Below are positions 1 to 5,525 of a stretch of 7,808 nucleotides of DNA, one piece after another. Position 1 is the first letter of the stretch. Every line of letters begins with the position of its first letter. The notes below the pieces were generated by a model. It did no database searches and was not told the origin of the DNA. It saw only the letters and a list, made by a program, of their open reading frames with translations. The stretch covers positions 1-7,808 of the forward strand of contig JAICJM010000181.1 in assembly GCA_025928435.1 (NCBI GenBank). The letters are read 5' to 3'. The position numbers were made by a program, and so were the translations under genes. Source of the DNA: Thermoleophilia bacterium. GTDB lineage: Bacteria; Actinomycetota; Thermoleophilia; Gaiellales; JAICJC01.

Positions 1-2
1 CG

Positions 3-113
3 CTGGTCGGCGAGTCGGCCGAGCGCCGCTCGCTCGACATGGATCGGCTCGGCGACCGCCTCGCCGTTCTGCCCAAACGGGTGCGGCGGCACGAGGTTGA
101 CGATGACTTCTGA
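3..113 (+). CDS. C-terminal end of an upstream gene, possibly the HipB-like partner of hipA (5' partial)
   Basis: An open frame enters from the left edge and ends at TGA 111-113, giving 36 residues rich in Arg, Asp and Leu and ending in DDDF. Nearly every codon ends in G or C, so the frame looks coding; the other two forward frames read poorly here. Its stop overlaps the hipA start (ATG 103) by 11 bases, an arrangement typical of translational coupling. In HipA modules the gene directly upstream is usually a small helix-turn-helix antitoxin and autorepressor (HipB-like). That identity is inferred only from position, because no HTH residues lie within the window. It could instead be another DNA-binding regulator or an unrelated gene. 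Confidence 0.5.
   Translation: MVGESAERRSLDMDRLGDRLAVLPKRVRRHEVDDDF
93..96 (+). promoter_or_regulatory. Ribosome binding site deciding the hipA start
   Basis: GAGG lies 6 bases before ATG 103, an ideal Shine-Dalgarno distance. It directly abuts the alternative in-frame TTG at 97, which makes TTG unlikely. The site lies inside the upstream reading frame, consistent with coupled translation. Confidence 0.55.
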
Positions 114-1377
114 GCGCGATGCGCCCGTCTTCGTCTGGGTGTGGGTTCCGGACGCGCAGGAACCGGTCGTCGCCGGCCGTCTGGACCGGGCGGGCGCCAT
201 CGTCACATTCACGTACGGACGAAGCTACCTCGACCGAGCCGACGCCATGTCTCTTTACCTGCCCGAGCTGCCACTCGCGCGCGGGCCGATCGCCCCGCGG
301 GTAGGTGAGATAGCTGGATGTATCGCCGACTCGGCGCCCGATGCGTGGGGCCAGCGTGTCATCCTCCACCGCCACACCAGCGGCCGCGGCATGGACCCCG
401 TGGAGCTTGGCCTGTTTACCTACCTGCTCGAGTCGGGGTCGGATCGCATCGGCGCGCTCGACTTCCAGATCTCGCCGTCCGACTATCGCGCCCGCCCAAC
501 GACGGGGAGCCTCGATGACCTGGTGTCTGCCGCAGAGATGGTGCAGGAGGGCATCCCTCTCCCTGATGAGCTCGACCGTGCGCTCGTTCACGGCAGTTCC
601 GTCGGTGGGGCACGACCGAAGGCGCTCCTCCGGGACGGCGGCCGAAGCCTGATCGCCAAGTTCAGCTCGAGCACCGACATCTACCCGGTCGTGAAGGGCG
701 AGTGCGTCGCGATGGAGCTCGCCCGCCTGGCTGGCCTGTCGGCCTCGTCTGTTGAGCTCGTCCGTTCGCTCACACGCGACGTGCTCCTGATCGAACGTTT
801 CGACCGGCCGTCCGCGGGCGGTCGCCGGGCGATGGTGTCGGCGCTGACGATGCTGGAACTGGACGAGTGGGGCGGCCGCTACGCCAGTTACGGTGACCTC
901 GCCGAGGTCGTCCGCCACCGCTTCCGCGACGTCGATACCACGCTGCGCGAACTGTTCTCGCGAATCACCTTCAACATCCTGGTGGGGAACAATGACGATC
1001 ACGCCCGAAATCACGCTGCGTTCTGGGACGGCGATCTCCTCGAGCTCACCCCCGCGTACGACATCACCCCGACGCCGCGCTCGGGACGTACATCTCAGCA
1101 GGCCATGAGCATCGGCACCGACGGATGGCGATGGAGCCGGCTCGGTGGCTGTGTCGAGCGTGCGTCCACCTACCACCTCGATGCCGACGAGGCGAGGGAG
1201 ATCATCGACCACCAGATCGAGACGATTGCCCGCGAGTGGGAGGCGGCCTGTGATCGAGCGGAGCTCACACGGGCCGAGCGCAGCTACTTCTGGCGCCGCC
1301 AGTTTCTCAACCCCTTCGCGTTCGAGGACTACGAGACATCGGCGTCGGTTGCCGTGGGCGGCGCCGGGGACGCCTGA
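103..1377 (+). CDS. hipA: HipA-family serine/threonine kinase toxin
   Basis: HipA proteins are cytoplasmic kinases; E. coli HipA phosphorylates glutamyl-tRNA synthetase and causes growth arrest and persistence. The substrate here is unknown. The 424-residue product is close to the E. coli length of 440. It has an N-terminal small lobe (about 10-110) with PDAWG near 79-83, a Gly-rich loop GSSVGGARPK at 164-173, a candidate ATP-binding Lys186 in LIAKF, and IERFDR near 230. The catalytic block NNDDHARN (296-303) aligns with E. coli DGHAKN, making Asp298 the counterpart of catalytic Asp309. LTPAYDI places Asp320 as the metal-binding aspartate (E. coli Asp332). All key residues are present, so the kinase looks intact. 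ATG 103 is preferred over TTG 97 because of the GAGG site. Codon use is less GC-biased than in the neighbours: 20 of the first 80 codons end in A or T. It ends one base from the facing gene. Confidence 0.92.
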   Translation: MTSERDAPVFVWVWVPDAQEPVVAGRLDRAGAIVTFTYGRSYLDRADAMSLYLPELPLARGPIAPRVGEIAGCIADSAPDAWGQRVILHRHTSGRGMDPVELGLFTYLLESGSDRIGALDFQISPSDYRARPTTGSLDDLVSAAEMVQEGIPLPDELDRALVHGSSVGGARPKALLRDGGRSLIAKFSSSTDIYPVVKGECVAMELARLAGLSASSVELVRSLTRDVLLIERFDRPSAGGRRAMVSALTMLELDEWGGRYASYGDLAEVVRHRFRDVDTTLRELFSRITFNILVGNNDDHARNHAAFWDGDLLELTPAYDITPTPRSGRTSQQAMSIGTDGWRWSRLGGCVERASTYHLDADEAREIIDHQIETIAREWEAACDRAELTRAERSYFWRRQFLNPFAFEDYETSASVAVGGAGDA

Positions 1378-1378
1378 C

Positions 1379-1873
1379 TCAGGTCCGCGGCGCCAGGGCA
1401 CGCGCCGGATTGCCCGCCACGGTCTCGCCCGCCGCGACGTCATGGGTGACGACCGCGCCGGCGCCGACCAGCGCGCCCGCGCCGATGCGGACGCCCGCCA
1501 GGATCACGGCGCCGGAGCCGATCGCGGCCCCCTGCTCGACGATGGAGCCCTCGAGCTCCCAGTCGGACTCGGTCTGGAGGCCGCCAGCGGTCGTCGTCGC
1601 CCGCGGGCGGCGGTCGTTCACGAACATGACTCCATGGCCGACGAACACCTCGTCGGCGATCTCGATGCCCGAGCAGATGAAGGTGTGGCTCTGCACCTTG
1701 CAGCGGGCGCCGATGACCGCGCCGGCCTGGATCTCGACGAACGGCCCGATACGCGTGCCCGTGCCGATGCGGCATCCGTACAGGTTCGTGAACGAGTGGA
1801 CGAACACGTCATCGCCGAACTCGACGCCGGAGATCAGCCGGTGGGGCGCGTCGTTGGCGGGCTCAGACGCCAT
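1379..1873 (-). CDS. Nucleotide-sugar N-acetyltransferase, left-handed beta-helix (WbpD/QdtC/FdtC type)
   Basis: This 164-residue protein is built of hexapeptide repeats of the form [IV]GxxxxI/V that fold into a left-handed beta-helix; such enzymes act as cytoplasmic trimers using acetyl-CoA. The segments NLYGC-RIG (30-37), GPFVEIQ (43-49), SHTFICSGI (62-70) and GHGVMFVND-RRPRA (79-92) are the hallmark of enzymes that N-acylate 3-amino sugars on UDP or dTDP (WbpD, WlbB, QdtC, FdtC). The C-terminal GNPAR (154-158) is common in the superfamily. ATG 1873 is chosen because the in-frame extension upstream, to about 2323, is only an out-of-frame reading of the aminotransferase gene. It overlaps the aminotransferase stop by 11 bases, so the pair is almost certainly co-translated and acts in sequence: amination, then N-acylation. 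The exact sugar and nucleotide cannot be told from sequence alone. Confidence 0.88.
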   Translation of the reverse strand: MASEPANDAPHRLISGVEFGDDVFVHSFTNLYGCRIGTGTRIGPFVEIQAGAVIGARCKVQSHTFICSGIEIADEVFVGHGVMFVNDRRPRATTTAGGLQTESDWELEGSIVEQGAAIGSGAVILAGVRIGAGALVGAGAVVTHDVAAGETVAGNPARALAPRT

Positions 1874-2990
1874 CGAAGAATTCCGTGATCGCGGCGCACA
1901 CGGCGGCCGTCGCCTCCTCGCCGATGCCGGGGTAGAGCGGCAGCGAGACGAGCTCGGCGCACAGGCGCTCGGCGACCGGGAAGGCGCCGGGGGGGTGGCG
2001 CAGGAACGCGTAGGCGGCGGAGAGGTGCGGCGGCTCGGGATAGTGGCGGCCGGTCGCGATGCCGCGCTCGGCCAGGTGGGCCCGCAGGGCCTCGGCGCGG
2101 GCGGTGCGGATCGGGTAGAGGTGCCACACGGCCCGGCTCCCGGCCGGCACCGGCAGCGGCCGGAGGTCGCCGACGCCGGCCAGCGCCTCGGTGTAGAAGG
2201 CGGCGGCAGCGGCCCGCTCGCGGTTCCAGCCGTCGAGGTGCGGCAGCTTGCGCAGGAGCACGGCGGCCTGCAGCGTGTCCAGGCGGGCGGTGTAGCCGAT
2301 CCGCAGCGACCGGTGGCCGTCACGCTCGCCGTGCTGGCGCAGCGTCCGCACCCGCTCCGCCAGGCCGGGATCGTCGGTGACGAGCGCCCCGGCGTCGCCC
2401 ATCGCGCCGAGGTTCTTGGTCGGATAGAAGCTGTAGGCGGCGGCCGCCGACAGCAGCCCGGGCCGGACGCCGTCGCGGGTCGCGCCGTGCGCCTGGCAGG
2501 CGTCCTCCACCATCCCGATGCCGGCGCCCCGGGCGACCTCGCCCAGCGCGTGCATGTCGGCCATCTGCCCGTAGAGATGTACGGGCAGGACGCAGCGCGC
2601 CCGCGGCCCGATCGCGGCCGCGACCGCCTCCGGGTCGAGCCCGTAGTCGGCCTCGCGCACGTCGGCGACGACGGGCGTTGCGCCCGCCTGGCTGACCGCC
2701 TCGAACGTGGCGATGAACGTGAGCGCCGGGACGATCACCTCGTCGCCCGGGCCGACGCCGGCCGCGATCAGGGCCAGCCGCAGTGCGTCCAGCCCGCTGG
2801 CAACGCCGGCGCACTCGCGCGCGCCCAGATAGCCGGCGAACGCCTCCTCGAACCGGGCGACGTGGGGGCCGTTCGTGAACGCGCCCGTCGCGACGATCTC
2901 GGCGACGTCCGCGAGCACGCCCTGCTCGACCACGGCGTTCACGTGCGAGAGGTCCACCAGGGGAAGGGTGCGGGCCGGCGCGTGGGGCAT
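1863..2990 (-). CDS. DegT/DnrJ/EryC1-family PLP-dependent sugar aminotransferase (FdtB/QdtB/WbpE-like)
   Basis: This cytoplasmic enzyme transfers an amino group, usually from glutamate, to a keto-sugar nucleotide. The 375 residues match the usual family length. Visible motifs in order are TGAFTNGPHV (35-44), ASGLDAL (64-70), GDEVIVPALTF (82-92), PVHLYGQ (136-142), VEDACQAHGA (161-170, Asp163 contacting the PLP ring nitrogen), SFYPTKNLGAMGDAGA (187-202, Lys192 as the PLP Schiff-base lysine), HYPEPPH (316-322) and SLPLYPGI (349-356). The FYPTKNLG form is typical of enzymes making 3-amino sugars. ATG 2990 is used because the frame upstream would run into the divergent glycosyltransferase gene; an in-frame GTG at 3008 is a minor alternative, and neither has a strong ribosome binding site. 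Its partner N-acyltransferase overlaps its 3' end. The enzymes that would supply its keto-sugar are not in the window. Confidence 0.9.
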   Translation of the reverse strand: MPHAPARTLPLVDLSHVNAVVEQGVLADVAEIVATGAFTNGPHVARFEEAFAGYLGARECAGVASGLDALRLALIAAGVGPGDEVIVPALTFIATFEAVSQAGATPVVADVREADYGLDPEAVAAAIGPRARCVLPVHLYGQMADMHALGEVARGAGIGMVEDACQAHGATRDGVRPGLLSAAAAYSFYPTKNLGAMGDAGALVTDDPGLAERVRTLRQHGERDGHRSLRIGYTARLDTLQAAVLLRKLPHLDGWNRERAAAAAFYTEALAGVGDLRPLPVPAGSRAVWHLYPIRTARAEALRAHLAERGIATGRHYPEPPHLSAAYAFLRHPPGAFPVAERLCAELVSLPLYPGIGEEATAAVCAAITEFFDGV

Positions 2991-3006
2991 GGCGAGCGCT
3001 GCCCGC

Positions 3007-3012
3007 ACACTA
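3007..3012 (-). promoter_or_regulatory. Possible -10 box for the aminotransferase/acyltransferase operon
   Basis: On the minus strand TAGTGT fits the TAnnnT pattern of actinobacterial -10 boxes and ends 16 bases before ATG 2990. No convincing -35 is seen; its expected position falls on the inverted repeat at 3032-3049. Weak evidence, given only as the best candidate in a short intergenic region. Confidence 0.25.
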
Positions 3013-3031
3013 CTCGACGTGTGCCGTGACC

Positions 3032-3049
3032 GGGGTGTCGCAACACCCC
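3032..3049. promoter_or_regulatory. Perfect inverted repeat in divergent promoter region (candidate operator)
   Basis: GGGGTGT-CGCA-ACACCCC has two exact 7-base arms around a 4-base centre. It lies in the 79-base gap between the divergent aminotransferase and glycosyltransferase genes, about where the -35 regions of both candidate promoters should be. A dimeric repressor bound here could control both operons. There is no T-tract, and both genes read away from the site, so it is not a terminator. Confidence 0.4.
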
Positions 3050-3054
3050 TGTGG

Positions 3055-3060
3055 TACCTT
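3055..3060 (+). promoter_or_regulatory. Candidate -10 box giving a leaderless glycosyltransferase transcript
   Basis: TACCTT fits TAnnnT and ends 9 bases before GTG 3070. Transcription starting about 7-9 bases downstream would begin at or beside the start codon. The absence of any Shine-Dalgarno sequence before GTG 3070 agrees with a leaderless mRNA, which is common in actinobacteria. Confidence 0.4.
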
Positions 3061-3069
3061 GCGCGCGCC

Positions 3070-4131
3070 GTGCGCGTCCTGATCGTCTGCGACTTTTTGT
3101 TCAAGTACGGATCGCAACAGGCGCGATCGTTGGTACACGCCGGCCATGACGTCGCAATACTGTGCCGCTCCCACGCGCTCGAGTTCGGGGGGCTGGAGCA
3201 CGAGCGCGACGAGGCGCACGACCGCCTCCGGGACGAGGGCATCCGCATGCTCGTCGTCCCCGGTCGGGTGCGGTCGGCCTCGGCCGTGCCGGCCATGCTC
3301 GGCATCCGCCGGGCGCTGCGGCGGTGGCGCCCGCACGTCGTCCACGTGCACGAGAACCACGACCCCCGCCTGCTCGCGCTGACCGCCGGCTACCGCACGG
3401 TGCTGACCGTGCACGACCCGCTCGGGCACCCCGGCGCGCCCGAGCTGACGCGGAGCGAGAACTGGGCGTTCCGGCGCTGGTTCCACCGCGCCGACCGCTT
3501 CATTGTCCACGGCCAGGCGCTCGTCCCGGAGCTGCGTCCGATCGTCGGCGACCGCCCCATCACCGTCATCCACCACGGGACGGACGCACGCGCGCAGCCG
3601 CTCCCCGCCCCGCCCGCGCCGACTGTGCTCCTCTTCGGGCGGCTGGAGCAGTACAAGGGCGTCGAGGTGCTCGTCGCCGCCATGGATCTGGTCTGGAAGC
3701 GGCGCCCGGACGCGCGCCTGGTCGTCGCCGGCGAGGGCGTCGCGGCCCGGCTCGTCCCGGACGACCCGCGGGTCACGCTCGTGGCCCGCTACATCTCCGA
3801 GGCCGAGGTGGACGGCATCCTGGCGGACGCCTCACTGGTGGCGCTCCCGTACACCCAGGCCAGCCAGAGCGGCGTCGGGCTGCTCGCGATCGCCGCCGGC
3901 GTCCCCGTGGTCGTGAGCGACCTCGGCTCGCTACCCGACCTCGCCTACGACGGCTCGTTCGTGTCGGCCGCCGGCGACCCGGGGGCGCTGGCCGCGGCGA
4001 TCCTGCGCCACCTGGACGACGACGGCGACGTGCGGGCGCGGGTGCTCGAGCACGCCCGGGCGCGGTTCTCCTGGGAGGCGGCGGCCAGGCAGACGACCGA
4101 GCTCTACCGCGAGCTCATGAGCTCAAGGTGA
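3070..4131 (+). CDS. GT4-type glycosyltransferase (GT-B fold)
   Basis: A 353-residue retaining-type glycosyltransferase that would move a sugar from a nucleotide donor to a growing glycan or lipid carrier at the inner face of the membrane. The N-terminal acceptor domain starts with MRVLIVCDFL and has VHVHENHD (91-98) and TVHDPLGHPG (113-122). The C-terminal donor domain starts near 184: LLFGRLEQYKG (187-197) supplies the Arg and Lys that normally contact the diphosphate, followed by VVAGEG (218-223), ALPYTQASQSGVG (258-270) and GVPVVVSDLG (277-286). The usual EX7E glutamates are replaced by Ala264 and Leu272, as in the SQSGV-type branch of GT4. GTG 3070 is chosen because it starts the first beta strand exactly; an upstream start at 2875 would overlap the divergent gene. 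No signal peptide or membrane segment is seen. Its end overlaps the facing gene by 9 bases. Donor and acceptor are unknown. Confidence 0.88.
   Translation: MRVLIVCDFLFKYGSQQARSLVHAGHDVAILCRSHALEFGGLEHERDEAHDRLRDEGIRMLVVPGRVRSASAVPAMLGIRRALRRWRPHVVHVHENHDPRLLALTAGYRTVLTVHDPLGHPGAPELTRSENWAFRRWFHRADRFIVHGQALVPELRPIVGDRPITVIHHGTDARAQPLPAPPAPTVLLFGRLEQYKGVEVLVAAMDLVWKRRPDARLVVAGEGVAARLVPDDPRVTLVARYISEAEVDGILADASLVALPYTQASQSGVGLLAIAAGVPVVVSDLGSLPDLAYDGSFVSAAGDPGALAAAILRHLDDDGDVRARVLEHARARFSWEAAARQTTELYRELMSSR
4111..4124. repeat. 14-base perfect palindrome at a convergent gene junction
   Basis: GAGCTCATGAGCTC reads identically on both strands. It covers the last codons of the glycosyltransferase and touches the stop codon of the facing glycosidase-like gene. 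In RNA it could form a 5-base stem with a CATG loop. There is no U-tract, so it does not look like an intrinsic terminator, and it may be chance. Confidence 0.3.
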
Positions 4132-5355
4132 GCGCCGCAGCACGACCCCGCTCGTGGGCCGAAGTTTCACGCTACGCACGCGTCCGAGCTGCGAGCCGAC
4201 GTACCACGCTCCCAGATGCACGACGCCCGTCGGACGCGCGTGTGGATTCACCAGAACTACACCATGTGTGAAGTCACGACGGTAGTCACCGTTACGTAAC
4301 ACGCGGTAGCGTCCTATCGCGGCTCCGAGCCGTTTGGTCGAGTCGTACTCGGGCCACCACACCTCCTTCGTGTAGTCCGTCGATGCGTACAGGGCGCTGT
4401 GGCCGTTTGCCACGAGCAGCATCGTCGCGAGCGCGTAGCGGGCGCCGCCACGCGTGCGGGTGACGGCATGGTCGAGGCTCAGCTTGCCGTGCGTCTCCGA
4501 CCACAGGTTGTGCCCGAGCCGGGCCTGCCAGCGCCCGTTGCGAAGCGAGTCGCGGCCCGTGCCGCCGTTCGTGTAGGACTCCTCCATCGCGCCGTCGAGC
4601 GGGCCGTTCCAGACGTGCCACAGGCCCTTCGTCACCGTCGACCCTCCGATGTTGGCGACGACGAGCAGCCCGGCCGAGCGCAGCCGGGGTGCGACGTCCT
4701 GGAAGAACGACAGCACCGCCCCCTGCCAGCCGGCGTCCGTGGGGTACTTCACGCAGCGGCTCGAACCGCCCGCGATCACCCAGCGCAGCGACGCGTTCGC
4801 GTCGTCGAGGAAGATGCCGTCGAACCCGGCGGCCTGGGCGTCGGCGATCACGCGCGCGACGCCGGCGACCTGGTACGCGGAGCTGCCGACGTCCATCACC
4901 CGCGAGCTCGGGTAGTCCTGGAAGACGAGCGGCCTCCCGGCCGGGCCGCGCAGGAACCAGTCCGGGTGCTCGCTCGCCTCGCCCCATCCCACCCAGTCGG
5001 CCTCGCCGTCCGGGTCACGCGGATCCGCGCTCATCATGTCGACGTACATGAACGCCTTGACGCCGGGGTTCTCGGCCTTGAGGCGCGCGACCGCCGCCGC
5101 GTCCGACCGGTGCATGATGACGTACGAGTAGCGGTCGCGCTCCCGGCCGACGTTCATGCGGGCGGGCGCCGATCCGTACAGGACGCGGAAGAAGGGGTCG
5201 CCGACCGGCGTGCGGGCGGTCGCCGCCCGCGCCGGTGGCGACTTGCCGTCGGACGGCCCGGCGAGCCAGAACGCCGCCGCGCCCAGCGCGGCTGCGACCA
5301 GCACCGCCGTCGACCCCCGGCGGACTCCGATGCGGGCGAAGACGTGTGAACCCAT
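4123..5355 (-). CDS. Exported TIM-barrel glycoside hydrolase-like protein (GHL15-like)
   Basis: The 410-residue protein opens with basic residues and a hydrophobic stretch (about 15-32, TAVLVAAALGAAAFWLAG), then a Pro/Ala-rich linker with a possible signal peptidase site after PARA (41-44); it is either secreted or N-terminally anchored. The body resembles hypothetical glycosyl hydrolase families: strand-like blocks YVIMHR (78-83), KAFMYVDMMSA (100-110), AGFDGIFLDDANAS (176-189), LLVVANIGGS (230-239) and GAMEESYTN (255-263). By analogy, Asp184/Asp185 and Glu258/Glu259 are the best candidate catalytic acids, but this is inference. A beta-rich tail follows (about 363-410). ATG 5355 is preceded by GGAG at a 4-base distance; the longer in-frame TTG start at 5406 overlaps a likely -10 box. 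It may trim or remodel a surface glycan. One TTA leucine codon occurs at residue 353. The last 62 codons use many more A/T endings (21 of 62) than the rest. Confidence 0.75.
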   Translation of the reverse strand: MGSHVFARIGVRRGSTAVLVAAALGAAAFWLAGPSDGKSPPARAATARTPVGDPFFRVLYGSAPARMNVGRERDRYSYVIMHRSDAAAVARLKAENPGVKAFMYVDMMSADPRDPDGEADWVGWGEASEHPDWFLRGPAGRPLVFQDYPSSRVMDVGSSAYQVAGVARVIADAQAAGFDGIFLDDANASLRWVIAGGSSRCVKYPTDAGWQGAVLSFFQDVAPRLRSAGLLVVANIGGSTVTKGLWHVWNGPLDGAMEESYTNGGTGRDSLRNGRWQARLGHNLWSETHGKLSLDHAVTRTRGGARYALATMLLVANGHSALYASTDYTKEVWWPEYDSTKRLGAAIGRYRVLRNGDYRRDFTHGVVLVNPHARPTGVVHLGAWYVGSQLGRVRSVKLRPTSGVVLRRSP

Positions 5356-5359
5356 CGGA

Positions 5360-5363
5360 CTCC
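5360..5363 (-). promoter_or_regulatory. Ribosome binding site of the glycosidase-like gene
   Basis: GGAG on the minus strand ends 4 bases before ATG 5355. It supports this start over the in-frame TTG at 5406, which would add 17 non-hydrophobic residues in front of the signal sequence. Confidence 0.5.
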
Positions 5364-5404
5364 GGTGCCCGTCCAGCCGTCCGCGGCCGGCACACCGACG
5401 CACC

Positions 5405-5410
5405 AAATTA
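5405..5410 (-). promoter_or_regulatory. Candidate -10 box for the glycosidase-like gene
   Basis: TAATTT on the minus strand sits in the only A/T-rich patch of this region, about 50 bases before ATG 5355. It fits TAnnnT. No clear -35 is seen about 18 bases upstream. The GGCCCGGGCC palindrome at 5416-5425 lies in the spacer. Confidence 0.35.
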
Positions 5411-5459
5411 GCAGAGGCCCGGGCCGAAGTCTGTGGTGCAGATCGCGGGGCCTCTCGGC

Positions 5460-5465
5460 TACGCT
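5460..5465 (+). promoter_or_regulatory. Candidate -10 box for the JmjC-like gene
   Basis: TACGCT, within GGCTACGCT, fits the TAnnnT actinobacterial -10 pattern and would give a leader of about 50 bases before GTG 5526. TACCAT at 5475-5480 is a second possibility. The -35 is not clear for either. Confidence 0.35.
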
Positions 5466-5483
5466 GGAGCCTCGTACCATTCC

Positions 5484-5508
5484 GCCTGGTCCCGGGGCGG
5501 GACCGGGC
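5484..5508 (+). promoter_or_regulatory. Strong 5'-leader hairpin just before the ribosome binding site
   Basis: Bases 5484-5494 pair with 5498-5508 to give an 11-base-pair stem (ten Watson-Crick pairs and one G-U) closed by a GGG loop. It lies between the candidate promoter and the Shine-Dalgarno sequence, 6 bases from the latter. There is no following U-run, so it is not a classical terminator. A role in translation control or mRNA stability is inferred. No known riboswitch class is recognised. Confidence 0.45.
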
Positions 5509-5514
5509 TCACGC

Positions 5515-5521
5515 AAGGGGG
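5515..5521 (+). promoter_or_regulatory. Strong ribosome binding site of the JmjC-like gene
   Basis: AAGGGGG ends 4 bases before GTG 5526. It decides this start over the upstream in-frame GTG at 5433, whose extra 31 residues are translated from the promoter and hairpin region. Confidence 0.6.
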
Positions 5522-5525
5522 CGGC

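Noticed and set aside
1379..2323. An N-terminal extension of 150 residues on the acyltransferase
   Set aside because: The extension is an out-of-frame reading of the aminotransferase gene; family similarity begins right after ATG 1873.
1410..3029. A 539-codon open frame on the plus strand opposite the sugar aminotransferase and acyltransferase genes
   Set aside because: Its translation is low-complexity Gly/Ala/Arg/Asp-rich text with no family motif, while the minus strand carries two complete enzymes with catalytic residues. It is a typical antisense shadow in GC-rich DNA.
3032..3049. The inverted repeat read as an intrinsic terminator
   Set aside because: Both flanking genes start here and read away, and no T-run follows on either strand.
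2875..3069. A longer glycosyltransferase beginning at 2875
   Set aside because: It would overlap the divergent aminotransferase start and add residues with no fold before the first Rossmann strand, which begins precisely at GTG 3070.
4399..5349. A 316-codon open frame opposite the glycosidase-like gene
   Set aside because: It is rich in Arg, Ala and Val without motifs, and it has no ribosome binding site. The minus-strand gene has a signal sequence, a ribosome binding site and barrel motifs.
5416..5425. GGCCCGGGCC palindrome in the divergent region as an operator
   Set aside because: A 10-base pure G/C palindrome is expected often by chance at this base composition.
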